A stretch of DNA of 64,000 bases, taken from Pseudomonas syringae KCTC 12500. Lineage in GTDB: Bacteria > Pseudomonadota > Gammaproteobacteria > Pseudomonadales > Pseudomonadaceae. The DNA lies in NCBI RefSeq assembly GCF_000507185.2, contig NZ_AYTM02000002.1, positions 3,941,501 through 4,005,500 on the forward strand. The letters run 5' to 3'. This document shows, piece by piece, positions 1-9,395 of this stretch (positions within the stretch are counted from its first letter, which is position 1; each line of letters opens with the position of its first letter). A program made the translations under genes and the position numbers. The notes under the pieces are model-generated. The model was not told the origin of the DNA, made no database searches, and was given only the letters and a program-made list of their open reading frames with translations.

Positions 1-1197
<1,197 letters not shown>

Positions 1198-1198
1198 A

Positions 1199-1316
1199 GC
1201 CTCCAGCTTCAAGCCCCAAGCAATCAGCTACAAGCGGTAGTTACGCAAGTGTAACTACCGCATTGATTCCGACAACTTGCCGCTTGCAGCGTATAGCTTG
1301 CAGCTGCTCAGAGAGT
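1199..1316. repeat. guaB-guaA intergenic hairpin region
   Basis: The gap between guaB and guaA holds a perfect 11-bp inverted repeat, GCGGTAGTTAC at 1234-1244 and GTAACTACCGC at 1251-1261, with a 6-base loop. Around it lie looser complementary arms rich in CAAGC and GCTTGCAG words. There is no T-run after the stem, so it is not a classical terminator. It could attenuate or process the guaBA message; this is inference. Related GCTGCAAG-rich hairpins occur at 28686-28720 and 40290-40321. Confidence 0.6.
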
Positions 1317-1320
1317 TTCC

Positions 1321-2898
1321 ATGGCCCTCGACATTCACGCCCACCGTATCCTGATCCTCGACTTCGGTTCCCAGTACACCCAGCTGATCGCCCGCCGCGT
1401 GCGCGAAATCGGCGTGTATTGCGAGCTGCATCCGTTTGACATGGACGACGAAGCGATTCGCGAATTCGCTCCAAAAGGCGTGATCCTCGCCGGCGGCCCC
1501 GAGTCCGTACACGAAGCCGACAGCCCGCGCTGCCCGCAAGCGGTATTTGACCTGGGTGTGCCGGTTTTCGGTATCTGCTACGGCATGCAGACCATGGCCG
1601 AGCAGTTGGGCGGCAAGGTTGCCGGTTCCGAGCTGCGCGAGTTCGGCTACGCTCGCGTTGACGTAGTCGGCAAAAGCCGTCTGCTCGATGGTATCGAAGA
1701 CCATATTGACGCAGACGGCCTGTTTGGCCTCGACGTATGGATGAGTCACGGTGACAAGGTCACCAAACTGCCGGAAAACTTCCACATTCTGGCCAGCACC
1801 CCGAGCTGCCCGATTGCCGGTATGGCTGACGACGCTCGCGGTTACTACGGCGTGCAGTTCCACCCGGAAGTGACCCACACCAAGCAGGGCGGTCGCATCC
1901 TGTCGCGCTTCATCCTCGACATCTGCGGCTGTGAAGCCCTGTGGACCCCTTCGAAGATTGCTGAAGACGCTATCGCTCAGGTTCGCGCCCAAGTGGGTAC
2001 TGACAACGTGTTGCTGGGCCTGTCCGGCGGCGTTGACTCCTCTGTGGTCGCGGCGCTGCTGCACAAGGCCATCGGCGATCAACTGACCTGCGTATTCGTC
2101 GACAACGGCCTGCTGCGCCTGCATGAAGGCGAGCAAGTGATGGCCATGTTCGCCGAGAACATGGGCGTCAAGGTGATCCGCGCCAACGCCGAAGAGCAGT
2201 TCCTGAACAACCTGGCAGGCGAGAGCGATCCAGAGAAGAAGCGCAAGATCATCGGCCGCACCTTCATCGACGTGTTCGATGCCGAGTCCTGCAAGCTGGA
2301 CAACATCAAGTACCTGGCGCAAGGCACCATCTACCCGGACGTCATCGAGTCGGCTGGCGCGAAAAGCGGCAAGGCCCACGTCATCAAGTCGCACCACAAC
2401 GTGGGCGGCCTGCCGGAAGAAATGAACCTCAAGCTGGTCGAGCCACTGCGCGAGCTGTTCAAGGACGAAGTCCGCCGCCTGGGCCTCGAACTCGGCCTGC
2501 CCTACGACATGGTCTACCGCCACCCATTCCCAGGCCCAGGCCTGGGCGTGCGCATCCTCGGCGAAGTGAAGAAGGAATACGCCGACATCCTGCGTCGTGC
2601 CGACCACATCTTCATCGAAGAACTGCGCAAGGCCGACTGGTACCACAAGGTCAGCCAGGCATTCGTCGTGTTCCAGCCGGTCAAATCAGTCGGCGTCGTC
2701 GGCGACGGCCGCCGCTACGCCTGGGTCGTCGCACTGCGCGCGGTGGAAACCATCGACTTCATGACTGCTCGTTGGGCACACCTGCCTTATGAGCTGCTGG
2801 AGACGGTGAGCGGCCGGATCATCAATGAGATCGAAGGGATCTCGCGGGTGACTTATGATGTGTCGAGCAAGCCGCCGGCTACTATTGAGTGGGAGTAG
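1321..2898 (+). CDS. guaA: GMP synthase (glutamine-hydrolysing)
   Basis: Converts XMP to GMP with ATP and glutamine. The 525-residue length is normal. The N-terminal class I amidotransferase has the nucleophile in GICYGMQ and the His/Glu pair in QFHPEVTHT; the ATP-pyrophosphatase domain has the PP-loop SGGVDSS; the C-terminal dimerisation domain ends in the conserved PATIEWE. Its last codons (2884-2898) form one end of an integration site: a second copy of the IEWE-stop sequence lies at 5093-5107. The protein is intact because the incoming DNA restored the terminal codons. Its presumed original terminator is now at 5156-5178. Confidence 0.98.
   Translation: MALDIHAHRILILDFGSQYTQLIARRVREIGVYCELHPFDMDDEAIREFAPKGVILAGGPESVHEADSPRCPQAVFDLGVPVFGICYGMQTMAEQLGGKVAGSELREFGYARVDVVGKSRLLDGIEDHIDADGLFGLDVWMSHGDKVTKLPENFHILASTPSCPIAGMADDARGYYGVQFHPEVTHTKQGGRILSRFILDICGCEALWTPSKIAEDAIAQVRAQVGTDNVLLGLSGGVDSSVVAALLHKAIGDQLTCVFVDNGLLRLHEGEQVMAMFAENMGVKVIRANAEEQFLNNLAGESDPEKKRKIIGRTFIDVFDAESCKLDNIKYLAQGTIYPDVIESAGAKSGKAHVIKSHHNVGGLPEEMNLKLVEPLRELFKDEVRRLGLELGLPYDMVYRHPFPGPGLGVRILGEVKKEYADILRRADHIFIEELRKADWYHKVSQAFVVFQPVKSVGVVGDGRRYAWVVALRAVETIDFMTARWAHLPYELLETVSGRIINEIEGISRVTYDVSSKPPATIEWE
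2884..2898 (+). other. attachment site attL in guaA 3' end
   Basis: These 15 bases encode Ile-Glu-Trp-Glu-stop of guaA. The core GAGTGGGA (2887-2894) recurs at 5096-5103, again reading IEWE followed by a stop. The 3' end of guaA is an established integration site for genomic islands in several bacteria. The two copies bracket an AT-rich segment, so I read this one as the left attachment site. Confidence 0.65.
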
Positions 2899-3017
2899 GG
2901 ATTATTGTCATCTATTTGATTTTTTGTGAAAAATAAAACTAGATAGTGATGCTTACTAGGTCATCAATGTCGTTTTTCATGGTGCGCATGGTTGGTATCA
3001 GCAGAGAAGTGCCTCGA

Positions 3018-3051
3018 TACCATGTTCGGCATTAGTAATGCCGGCATGGTA
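3018..3051. repeat. long hairpin between guaA and immunity gene
   Basis: An almost perfect palindrome: outer arms TACCATG and CATGGTA, inner arms CGGCATTA and TAATGCCG around a single G, separated by one wobble pair and one bulged base. It lies between the convergent ends of guaA and the immunity gene and could act as a two-way terminator or RNA-stabilising stem. There is no poly-T tract on either side. Confidence 0.5.
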
Positions 3052-3111
3052 TGGAGAGTGTTAATTTTGCAGATGTGGTCAGGGGCTGAATTGCCGGTAT
3101 GGAACACTTTC

Positions 3112-3480
3112 TCAACCCTGCCTTGTAAATTTTGATAAAAAGTTTTGTACGCGGACTTCGTATTCTTTATCAAGCAAACTTACAACATTCGTTAAAAATA
3201 CATGCAGATCTCCATCAAAATAATCTTCAACGAAAGATGTTTCTTGCCCGAACGGGGGAGCTACATATTCCAAACCTTCCGAGGTCATGTGATTTTTGAT
3301 ATATCTTTTGATTTGTCTCTTTAGGAAGAAGACATTAAGCAGGTTGCGTTCATCAATGTAGCTCTTAACTATTTGGTCCAGGCTCAAAGGCGTAAACTGC
3401 GCCTTCTCATCATCTGGTAGGAACTCCCCGACACCCTCACCCACATCATAAATGAAGTCAATTATTAACCCGTATGCCAT
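3112..3480 (-). CDS. probable immunity protein for the adjacent RNase toxin
   Basis: A 122-residue acidic cytoplasmic-type protein with no signal peptide or membrane segment. I do not recognise its family from the sequence with certainty. Its role is inferred from position: it starts 10 bases after the stop codon of the toxin gene on the same strand, the normal place for a cognate immunity gene. Immunity proteins of the CdiI type that guard RNase A-like CdiA-CT toxins are of similar size. The composition is AT-rich like the rest of the insertion. It starts at an ATG and ends just before a large hairpin (3018-3051). Confidence 0.55.
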   Translation of the reverse strand: MAYGLIIDFIYDVGEGVGEFLPDDEKAQFTPLSLDQIVKSYIDERNLLNVFFLKRQIKRYIKNHMTSEGLEYVAPPFGQETSFVEDYFDGDLHVFLTNVVSLLDKEYEVRVQNFLSKFTRQG

Positions 3481-3490
3481 AACTCTAGTC

Positions 3491-4339
3491 TCATATTGAT
3501 GGAAAGGCAGTTACTATGAAGTATGGCATATGGTTGTACTCAACAAATTTAATCACTACTGTTACTTTTGACATGTTTATTTTAGTGTTGGGCGCTTCTC
3601 TTTTTATACCCCAGCCAATTGGTTTTTCCAAAGTTGTCGAAAGCTCAAGTCGCTTTTCTTTAAGGATAAGCCTGGCTTTAGATTGCATTAGTATTTTAAG
3701 TCTGTTTCTTTGTAGGACTTGGCTTACCGCCCATTCTGCCGTTTCTAGATCATAAAATGTAGATGAGATGTGAACTTTTTTTGATGAAAATCGTGTTTTC
3801 AAATTTTCTATATTTTTATCGACGTGCTTTAAAATTGTATGCCCGCCGCCCAGTTTTTTAGGCGCTTGAAGTGGTTTTTCACTGGTAATAACGGATATGC
3901 GTCCTGCTCTTACTGATGAAGCTCGAAAAGCGTTATAAAGCGAAGCAGTGGTAAGAGGAACCGCAAATTCGGTGGCCAAGCCAATTACCTGACCAGTTGT
4001 TCTTGAAGCCCCCAATACCTCTGCAACAGTTGCCCCGGCTTTGAATGCATATGAATCGGTTTGCCTGCCCGTAACGATTTGCGTGGTAGCTGCCGAAAGC
4101 TGGTCAGATGCATGAACGCCCATGGCCACGCACCCGACTTTTGAAATCATCGTTGGCTCAGGTAATGCAAATAATACGCCAGAACCAGCAAGCTCAATGA
4201 TTCCGCCGACCAGCCGAAGGCTTCCAAATATACGATTTGACCTTATCTCCGCAGGCGTAAGCGACTCTTGCGTTAAGATAGCAGCTAGTTGTGCGAAGCT
4301 GAGGGCAACGCGAAAATCTCCATCCTCAAAGTCAGACAT
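3491..4339 (-). CDS. polymorphic toxin with C-terminal RNase A-like domain
   Basis: A 282-residue protein in two parts. Residues ~1-160 are rich in Gly, Ala and small hydrophobics (for example LVGGIIELAGSGVLFAL), resembling membrane-interacting regions seen in type VI effectors. Residues ~165-282 match the bacterial CdiA-CT RNase A-like pattern: GGHTILKHV with the presumed catalytic His, an Arg in the following helix, STFYDLETAEWAV, and a C-terminal TAFP motif whose Thr is a likely active-site residue. It probably degrades RNA in competitor cells. The gene lies between hcp and a putative immunity gene, suggesting delivery on an Hcp tube. The RNase assignment is from motif memory. Confidence 0.7.
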   Translation of the reverse strand: MSDFEDGDFRVALSFAQLAAILTQESLTPAEIRSNRIFGSLRLVGGIIELAGSGVLFALPEPTMISKVGCVAMGVHASDQLSAATTQIVTGRQTDSYAFKAGATVAEVLGASRTTGQVIGLATEFAVPLTTASLYNAFRASSVRAGRISVITSEKPLQAPKKLGGGHTILKHVDKNIENLKTRFSSKKVHISSTFYDLETAEWAVSQVLQRNRLKILMQSKARLILKEKRLELSTTLEKPIGWGIKREAPNTKINMSKVTVVIKFVEYNHMPYFIVTAFPSI

Positions 4340-4350
4340 GACGCGTTTCC

Positions 4351-4845
4351 TTACGCAAAAGGCTTTTTAGCGGTCCGGTCCCAGCCGCCCGAGACGATAC
4401 CGGCACTGCCGCCATCTGAACGTCTTTGCTGCGTGTATTCGAATTTAATGCGCCCGTAATTCAGGGTTACGACTTCGACAGGGAAGCCGGAGTTTTCTGC
4501 GCCTTGTCCGCTGACCAATGCGATCAGCACCTCTTCAAGCACGATGTCCAAATACTTAAATTTTTCTGTTCCTGCACGATGGACTCGAATTGTCACGGTT
4601 TTGATATGCGAGCCTGTGCAGCAAAGCTCAAATATCTTAGGAGTGGCACGGTCAATGTACTTGCTGATCTGAAAATCCCCGAGGGAAACACCTCCAGCGG
4701 TAGCACCGCCACTGGAGCTGGCTGTCTGACTAATGGACTGCATAGCATCGTAGTGATAGGAAAGCAGCTCAATCCAACCTTTGTGCCCGTCGTCCAGCGA
4801 CTCGCCCTCAACCCCATCAACCTTCATAAATGCATCAAATGACAT
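4351..4845 (-). CDS. hcp: type VI secretion tube protein Hcp
   Basis: Hcp forms the hexameric rings of the T6SS inner tube and can carry small effectors in its lumen. The 164-residue protein has the family hallmarks: MSFDAFMKVDGVEGES at the start, KGWIELLSY, the ASSSGGATAG loop, SPK/TPK-type helix with ELCCTGSHI, and the C-terminal YTQQRRSDG followed by GGWD. I start at 4845 rather than at an upstream ATG (4866) because GGGAG lies just before it and it matches the conserved Hcp N-terminus. No other T6SS structural gene is nearby, so this is an orphan hcp serving as carrier for the downstream toxin. Confidence 0.93.
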   Translation of the reverse strand: MSFDAFMKVDGVEGESLDDGHKGWIELLSYHYDAMQSISQTASSSGGATAGGVSLGDFQISKYIDRATPKIFELCCTGSHIKTVTIRVHRAGTEKFKYLDIVLEEVLIALVSGQGAENSGFPVEVVTLNYGRIKFEYTQQRRSDGGSAGIVSGGWDRTAKKPFA

Positions 4846-5092
4846 GGTTTGCTCCCTGCTTTTCATAAAATTTGGTCAGAACACTAACTGAATTTCAGCA
4901 CGAATTACCAGCCCGACATGTGCTTAGGTTGGTCGGACGTTGAGAGGTTGTCATGAGCCTTGCCAATCGACAGACGTATCTGATGGTAGGCAGGCAAGCA
5001 TCAGTCAGGATTTGAATGGTATATTTCATGATTTCTACATTTGTGTTGTTTATAACTAATTGATTTATATTGGTTTTTATTTTTTATTGATA
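4846..5092. other. AT-rich upstream region of hcp
   Basis: The stretch before hcp must hold the promoter of the hcp-toxin-immunity operon (reading leftwards), but I cannot point to convincing -35/-10 boxes. The part 5030-5095 is strongly AT-rich. No gene is visible. Confidence 0.4.
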
Positions 5093-5107
5093 ATAGAGTG
5101 GGAATGA
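5093..5107 (+). other. attachment site attR, copy of guaA 3' end
   Basis: Reads ATA GAG TGG GAA TGA, that is Ile-Glu-Trp-Glu-stop, duplicating the last codons of guaA (2884-2898) with the exact core GAGTGGGA at 5096-5103. It marks the probable right end of the insertion. The ordinary chromosomal flank resumes here and contains a plus-strand terminator 50 bases on. Confidence 0.65.
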
Positions 5108-5155
5108 TTGGACGTCCGGCATTGTCCGGCACCCACTAGCAAGAAATGCCATGGA

Positions 5156-5178
5156 GCCCGCTTAATTGCGGGCTTTTT
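5156..5178 (+). terminator. rho-independent terminator, probably the original guaA terminator
   Basis: Stem GCCCGC (5156-5161), loop TTAATT, stem GCGGGC (5168-5173), then five Ts. It points on the plus strand, but no plus-strand gene now precedes it within 2 kb; guaA is the natural owner before the insertion. Confidence 0.8.
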
Positions 5179-5212
5179 GGGTCTGGCCGATCTCTTTTTG
5201 AGAATGATGTGA

Positions 5213-6802
5213 TTACTTTTCACGCAATATGCTCACCCCCAGCCTACCTGCGAGCCGAGTCAGGTTCGCGCGATCCAGATTAAGACCTCTAGCTGCAGCA
5301 GAAACATTGCCTTCTGAAAGCCTGAGAGCCTCTTCCAATATCGCTTTCTTGTATCCGTCGACAGATGATTTGAAATCGTGAGACGGGAGCTGCTGTGCAA
5401 GGATAGAGCCTGACTTTTCCGCAACCCTCTCGGAGGGCGATTCCAGGAGGTCAAGGTCCTGCAATTCCAGCGACAAGACACTCTGCCTTTTCAAAGACGC
5501 CGCTCTTTTTTTTGCCTTCAGCGCCGCCCTTGCCATCAGGTGTTCCAGCTCCCGAATATTCCCTGGCCACGAGTAGCCGACTAATGCCTGGCGGGCGGAG
5601 TCGGAAAATCGCAACGAAGGTACGCCGACCCTCCAGCGGTTTTCTTCCGCGAAAGCTCCGGCCAGCAACATGATGTCGTCCCGACGTTCTTTCAAAGAGG
5701 GGACGCGTAATGGGTAGACGCTTAGTCGGTGATACAAGTCTGCTCGAAAGCGACCCGCACGCACTTCCTCAATCAGGTCTCGGTTGGTGGCGGCAATCAA
5801 ACGAATATCGACGACATGGAGCTTGTCGGAACCGACCCGCTGAAGCTGGCCGCCCTGAAGTACTCTAAGCAGGGTGGCTTGTGCGGCCAACGGCAGCTCG
5901 CCGATCTCATCCAGAAATAGTGTGCCAGTGCTGGCCACTTCAAATTTACCCAGCCGATTTTCGATGGCTCCCGAAAAGGCGCCTTTGACGTGTCCGAAAA
6001 GCTCGCTTTCAATCAGGTGCTCAGGAAGGGCGGCGCAATTGACCGTTATGAACGGTTTGTCCGCTCGCGCCGAGAGATCGTGCAGCCGCTGGGCAACCAG
6101 TTCCTTACCTACTCCGGTTTCGCCGGTAATCAAAACCGTGAGGTCGCTTGAAGCGACCAGATCGATTTCAGAGAGGAGTTGCCTGAAATTGTCGCTGTTC
6201 CCAATCATTTCAGGCTTGGGCCTGCGTGCAGAGAGTCGATAGGCTTCTGCTCGTTTCCGTTCTCCGGCAACGGTGCGCAATAGATCATCAAATCGGGATG
6301 CCGCTACGACGGTCGCCGCGGCGAACATGGCAAAGGTCTCGACGGTTTGAAGATCCTGCTCGGAGAACTGCCCCACGGTCAGGGCGTCCAGGGTCAGAAC
6401 CCCCCAGGTTTTGTCATTGATCCGCAACGAGCAGCCCATGCAGTCGTGCACGGGCAAGGCGCTTGAACCGATCAGTCCGTCATAGGGGTCTGGAAGATCA
6501 CAGTTCGGTGGAAACAGAACGGCCCCCTGCGCTTCAATGATTGCCTTCAGTCGAGGATGGTTTGCGACACGGTAGCGTCGGGCCATTGCGTCACCGGCCA
6601 AACCATGCGCGGCAACAGGAATAAGTTCGCCCTGCTCCAAGCGCAGTAATGCCACAGCATCCGAGGGGACCAGCTCTCGTAACGCGTCCAGAACACGGTA
6701 GTAACGATGCTCGGCAGGCAGCTCTACTGCTAAATCCCCCAAGAGCGGAAGAAGGGCATGCAACGCCTTCAATTGATGAGTCGAAATGACATCTTTTTTC
6801 AC
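5213..6802 (-). CDS. norR: NO-responsive sigma-54 activator NorR/FhpR
   Basis: A 529-residue enhancer-binding protein that senses nitric oxide and activates the divergent flavohaemoglobin gene; the equivalent in Pseudomonas aeruginosa is FhpR. The N-terminal GAF domain (~20-175) contains the cysteine-bearing CMGCS stretch expected for the NO-sensing iron site. The AAA+ domain (~195-430) has Walker A GETGVGKE and Walker B TLFLDEIGE. The sigma-54-contacting loop reads GAFSGA instead of GAFTGA. A Fis-type helix-turn-helix (NVSAAARGLNLDRANLTRL) closes the protein. Divergence from fhp over 128 bases with matching operators supports the role. Confidence 0.92.
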   Translation of the reverse strand: MKKDVISTHQLKALHALLPLLGDLAVELPAEHRYYRVLDALRELVPSDAVALLRLEQGELIPVAAHGLAGDAMARRYRVANHPRLKAIIEAQGAVLFPPNCDLPDPYDGLIGSSALPVHDCMGCSLRINDKTWGVLTLDALTVGQFSEQDLQTVETFAMFAAATVVAASRFDDLLRTVAGERKRAEAYRLSARRPKPEMIGNSDNFRQLLSEIDLVASSDLTVLITGETGVGKELVAQRLHDLSARADKPFITVNCAALPEHLIESELFGHVKGAFSGAIENRLGKFEVASTGTLFLDEIGELPLAAQATLLRVLQGGQLQRVGSDKLHVVDIRLIAATNRDLIEEVRAGRFRADLYHRLSVYPLRVPSLKERRDDIMLLAGAFAEENRWRVGVPSLRFSDSARQALVGYSWPGNIRELEHLMARAALKAKKRAASLKRQSVLSLELQDLDLLESPSERVAEKSGSILAQQLPSHDFKSSVDGYKKAILEEALRLSEGNVSAAARGLNLDRANLTRLAGRLGVSILREK

Positions 6803-6834
6803 GGATCAGGTCTTAATAACACAGTCATAAAGAC
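6780..6834. promoter_or_regulatory. three GT-N7-AC NorR-type sites
   Basis: Three 11-mers fit the known NorR core GT-N7-AC: GTCGAAATGAC at 6780-6790 (inside the first norR codons), GTCTTAATAAC at 6810-6820 and GTCATAAAGAC at 6824-6834. Three such sites upstream of the sigma-54 promoter is the arrangement known for norVW in E. coli. The pattern is loose, so one or more could be fortuitous. Confidence 0.65.
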
Positions 6835-6876
6835 TCTATACGCCTTCGGCTTGCTGTTTTACAAGGCTTTTATGCC

Positions 6877-6892
6877 TGGCACGGCGGTTGCT
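6877..6892 (+). promoter_or_regulatory. sigma-54 promoter of fhp
   Basis: TGGCACGGCGGTTGCT matches the -24/-12 consensus TGGCACR-N4-TTGCW at every fixed position. It lies 39 bases before the fhp start and 43 bases after the nearest NorR-type site, an ordinary enhancer-binding-protein layout. Confidence 0.9.
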
Positions 6893-6930
6893 CTAACCAG
6901 GGTATAGATTCCTACCCTCTGGAGCCCACC

Positions 6931-8118
6931 ATGCTGACCTCAGTCCAGCGCGACATCATCAAAGCAACTGTGCCTCTGCTTGAAACAGGAGGGGAAGCGC
7001 TGATCACTTATTTTTATCAACTCATGCTCGATACGCACCCTGAGGTGCGTCCGTTGTTCAATGAGGCGCATCAAGCTAACGGGGCGCAGCCCCGTGCGCT
7101 TGCCAATGGCGTGCTGATGTATGCCAGGAACATCGACAGGCTCGAAAATCTGGGAGGGCTGGCGAGCCAGATAATCAACAAGCATGTGGCGCTGCAGATC
7201 CTTCCCGAGCATTACCCTATTGTCGGCTCCTGCCTTTTGCAGGCTATCCGCGAGGTGCTGGGCGCAGAAATCGCGACAGATGAAGTCATCGCAGCGTGGG
7301 CCGCAGCCTATCAACAGCTTGCAGATATCCTCATCGCCGGTGAGCAGAGTGCCTATGACGCCATTGCTGCAGCACCGGGCGGATGGCGGGGTGCCCGCCC
7401 ATTCACAGTTCTGAGAAAGGTGGCCGAAAGCGCTGAAATTACGTCATTTTATCTTGCGCCCACTGATCATCAGCCCGTTATCCGGCATAAAGCCGGCCAG
7501 TACATCGGCGTACGGCTCATGATCGATGGTAAGGAAGTGCGGCGTAACTACTCTTTGAGTGAGCAGGCTAACGGTGTTCGATATCGAATCAGCGTCAAGC
7601 GTGAGCTGGGGGGACTCGCGTCTACTTATCTGCATGATTATGTGGAAGAGGGAAGCACCCTCGATGTGTTTCCTCCCTCCGGGGATTTCACGCTTAACGA
7701 CCATATCAAGCCACTGATACTTATCAGCGGCGGCGTCGGTATCACGCCAACGTTGGCAATGGCCGAGCAAGCGCTGGAGTCCGGGGAGCGACCATTAACC
7801 TTCATTCACTACGCACGTAATGGTCAGGTGCATGCGTTCTCAGACCTCCTGCGAGACTGGCAACAACGCTATCCGCTGTTCAGGGCTCATGTCGTTTATG
7901 CAGAGCGGGCCGATCATGAAGTCTACACGCCAGACGCCATTGGCTTTCCCTTAATCACTCACCTTGAACAATGGCTGCCGGCCGACCGCGATGTCGACGT
8001 TTATTTCCTGGGACCCAAACCATTCATGGCATTCATGAAACGGGCCTTAAAGGATCTGGGAGTACCAGAGAAGCAGGCCCGGTATGAGTTTTTCGGTCCC
8101 GCGCAAGCCTTGGCGTGA
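6931..8118 (+). CDS. hmp: flavohaemoglobin (nitric oxide dioxygenase)
   Basis: Detoxifies NO to nitrate using O2 and NAD(P)H; called fhp in pseudomonads. The 395-residue protein has a globin domain (~1-140) with the proximal-histidine region NKHVALQILPEHYPIVG, an FAD domain (~150-255) with RNYSLS, and an NAD-binding domain with GGVGITPT and a C-terminal FFGPA. GGAG lies upstream of the ATG. Expression from the consensus sigma-54 promoter at 6877 under NorR control is expected. NO from plant hosts or denitrification would be the substrate. Confidence 0.96.
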   Translation: MLTSVQRDIIKATVPLLETGGEALITYFYQLMLDTHPEVRPLFNEAHQANGAQPRALANGVLMYARNIDRLENLGGLASQIINKHVALQILPEHYPIVGSCLLQAIREVLGAEIATDEVIAAWAAAYQQLADILIAGEQSAYDAIAAAPGGWRGARPFTVLRKVAESAEITSFYLAPTDHQPVIRHKAGQYIGVRLMIDGKEVRRNYSLSEQANGVRYRISVKRELGGLASTYLHDYVEEGSTLDVFPPSGDFTLNDHIKPLILISGGVGITPTLAMAEQALESGERPLTFIHYARNGQVHAFSDLLRDWQQRYPLFRAHVVYAERADHEVYTPDAIGFPLITHLEQWLPADRDVDVYFLGPKPFMAFMKRALKDLGVPEKQARYEFFGPAQALA

Positions 8119-8206
8119 GGTTGCAAGGCAACTCTAGGGCAGTGGCTAAAGAGTTCGTATTTGCTTTGGCAGATTCGGCTCAAAGACAATAAATGAGATC
8201 AGAGTG

Positions 8207-9391
8207 ATGCATAACCAGGCGTTACCTGCACGAAATAATCAAAACCAGAACTTGCTATGGTCTGCGGTCGCTGCGGCCATGGTAATGGCCATTGGCATGG
8301 GCTTTGGACGTTTTGCTTATACCGGCGTCTATCCTGTGATGGTTCACGAGGGCATAGTGAGCCTGCATGACGGCACTTTGGCTGCATCAGCCAATTATGC
8401 CGGATACTTGTTAGGCGCTTTACTGGCTGCGCGCTTATCAAGCGGTCATTCACGCAGGTGGATAGTGGTCTCTATCCTCGCCAGCGTGGCGTGCCTGATT
8501 GCGCTGGCCTATACCGCACTGCCTTGGCTAATTATCAGCATTCGAGGCGTGGCAGGGCTCTTCAGTGCGCTGTCCATGATCGCCGCATCGCAGTGGTTGT
8601 TGCAGCACAAGGGGCATCATGAGGGAGCCCCCATACTCTTTTCAGGAGTGGGCATAGGAATCTTCTTGTCAGCAGAAATTTTGGCCATTGCTCAAGGCGT
8701 CGGACTTAACAGTTTTAGTCTGTGGCTTACGCTGGGCGCGAGCAGCGCCGTACTAAGCGGCATTGCCATAAAGAAACTGGATAAGCGCTCCACCCATTTA
8801 ATAGCCCCATCAGCCAGTGAGGCTCCTGGGCGTCATATGGTGTTAGGCGCGTGGCCTTTAATTGCGGCCTATGGGTTGGCGGGTTTTGGCTACATTATTA
8901 CGGCGACGTACCTTCCGATGCTGGTGAAAAGCGCCTTTGGAGATATGAACCCCGTTCACATCTGGGCTATTTTCGGTCTTGGAGCCGCGCCCTCCTGCTA
9001 CCTCTGGCACACACTTCACCTGAGATTTGGTACTCACGTTGCGCTCCGTGCAAACCTTCTGCTTCAAGCGTTCGGCGTCATTCTGCCAGTTATATCACCT
9101 ACCGTGGTGGGATACGTGGGCAGCGCGATAATTGTCGGCGGAACATTCATGGGCACCGTAACCATAGCCATGCCCGCCGCAAAACGCGTTTCACACACTA
9201 TTAAGCACAACCTTATCGCTGTCATGACTGCAGCCTATGGCATAGGTCAAATCATTGGGCCGTTATTAGCGAGCTACCTGTTCGCATACAGCGGCTCGTT
9301 TAACACCTCGCTGATCGCCGCAGGCGTTGGCCTGCTGCTCTCGACACTGCTGACCGTTCGACTTCCTTCACCACTCCAGACAGGCAGGTAG
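8207..9391 (+). CDS. YbfB/YjiJ-family MFS transporter
   Basis: An inner-membrane major facilitator protein of about 394 residues with roughly twelve hydrophobic segments. The N-terminal helix [19 protein letters not shown] and the overall pattern fit the YbfB/YjiJ group, whose substrates are unknown. ATG at 8207 is preferred over GTG at 8204 for spacing from an upstream GAGA. The next gene starts 4 bases after its stop, so it is translationally close to the nitronate monooxygenase gene and may import or export a nitro-compound; that link is inference. Codon use is slightly more AT-rich than surrounding core genes. Confidence 0.85.
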   Translation: MHNQALPARNNQNQNLLWSAVAAAMVMAIGMGFGRFAYTGVYPVMVHEGIVSLHDGTLAASANYAGYLLGALLAARLSSGHSRRWIVVSILASVACLIALAYTALPWLIISIRGVAGLFSALSMIAASQWLLQHKGHHEGAPILFSGVGIGIFLSAEILAIAQGVGLNSFSLWLTLGASSAVLSGIAIKKLDKRSTHLIAPSASEAPGRHMVLGAWPLIAAYGLAGFGYIITATYLPMLVKSAFGDMNPVHIWAIFGLGAAPSCYLWHTLHLRFGTHVALRANLLLQAFGVILPVISPTVVGYVGSAIIVGGTFMGTVTIAMPAAKRVSHTIKHNLIAVMTAAYGIGQIIGPLLASYLFAYSGSFNTSLIAAGVGLLLSTLLTVRLPSPLQTGR

Positions 9392-9395
9392 TGAC

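Larger units (their letters stand above)
2884..5107. mobile_element. guaA-integrated mini-island with Hcp, toxin and immunity genes
   Basis: About 2.2 kb between two copies of the guaA 3'-terminal sequence. It is visibly more AT-rich than the flanking genes. All three genes run on the minus strand, opposite to guaA: hcp, an RNase A-like toxin gene and a probable immunity gene. No integrase gene remains, so it is either a decayed island or one mobilised in trans. The right copy (5093-5107) is followed by a plus-strand terminator (5156-5178), as expected if guaA formerly ended there. Boundaries rest on an 8-base exact core plus an in-frame stop, so they are probable rather than proven. Confidence 0.65.

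Noticed and set aside
1255..2646. Long minus-strand reading frame of 463 codons opposite guaA
   Set aside because: It is the high-GC shadow of guaA in the opposite frame; the text is His/Val/Gln-rich without motifs.
5108..5155. Possible tRNA fragment at the island's right end
   Set aside because: No cloverleaf or TPsiC-like arm can be drawn; the repeat is explained by the guaA 3' end.
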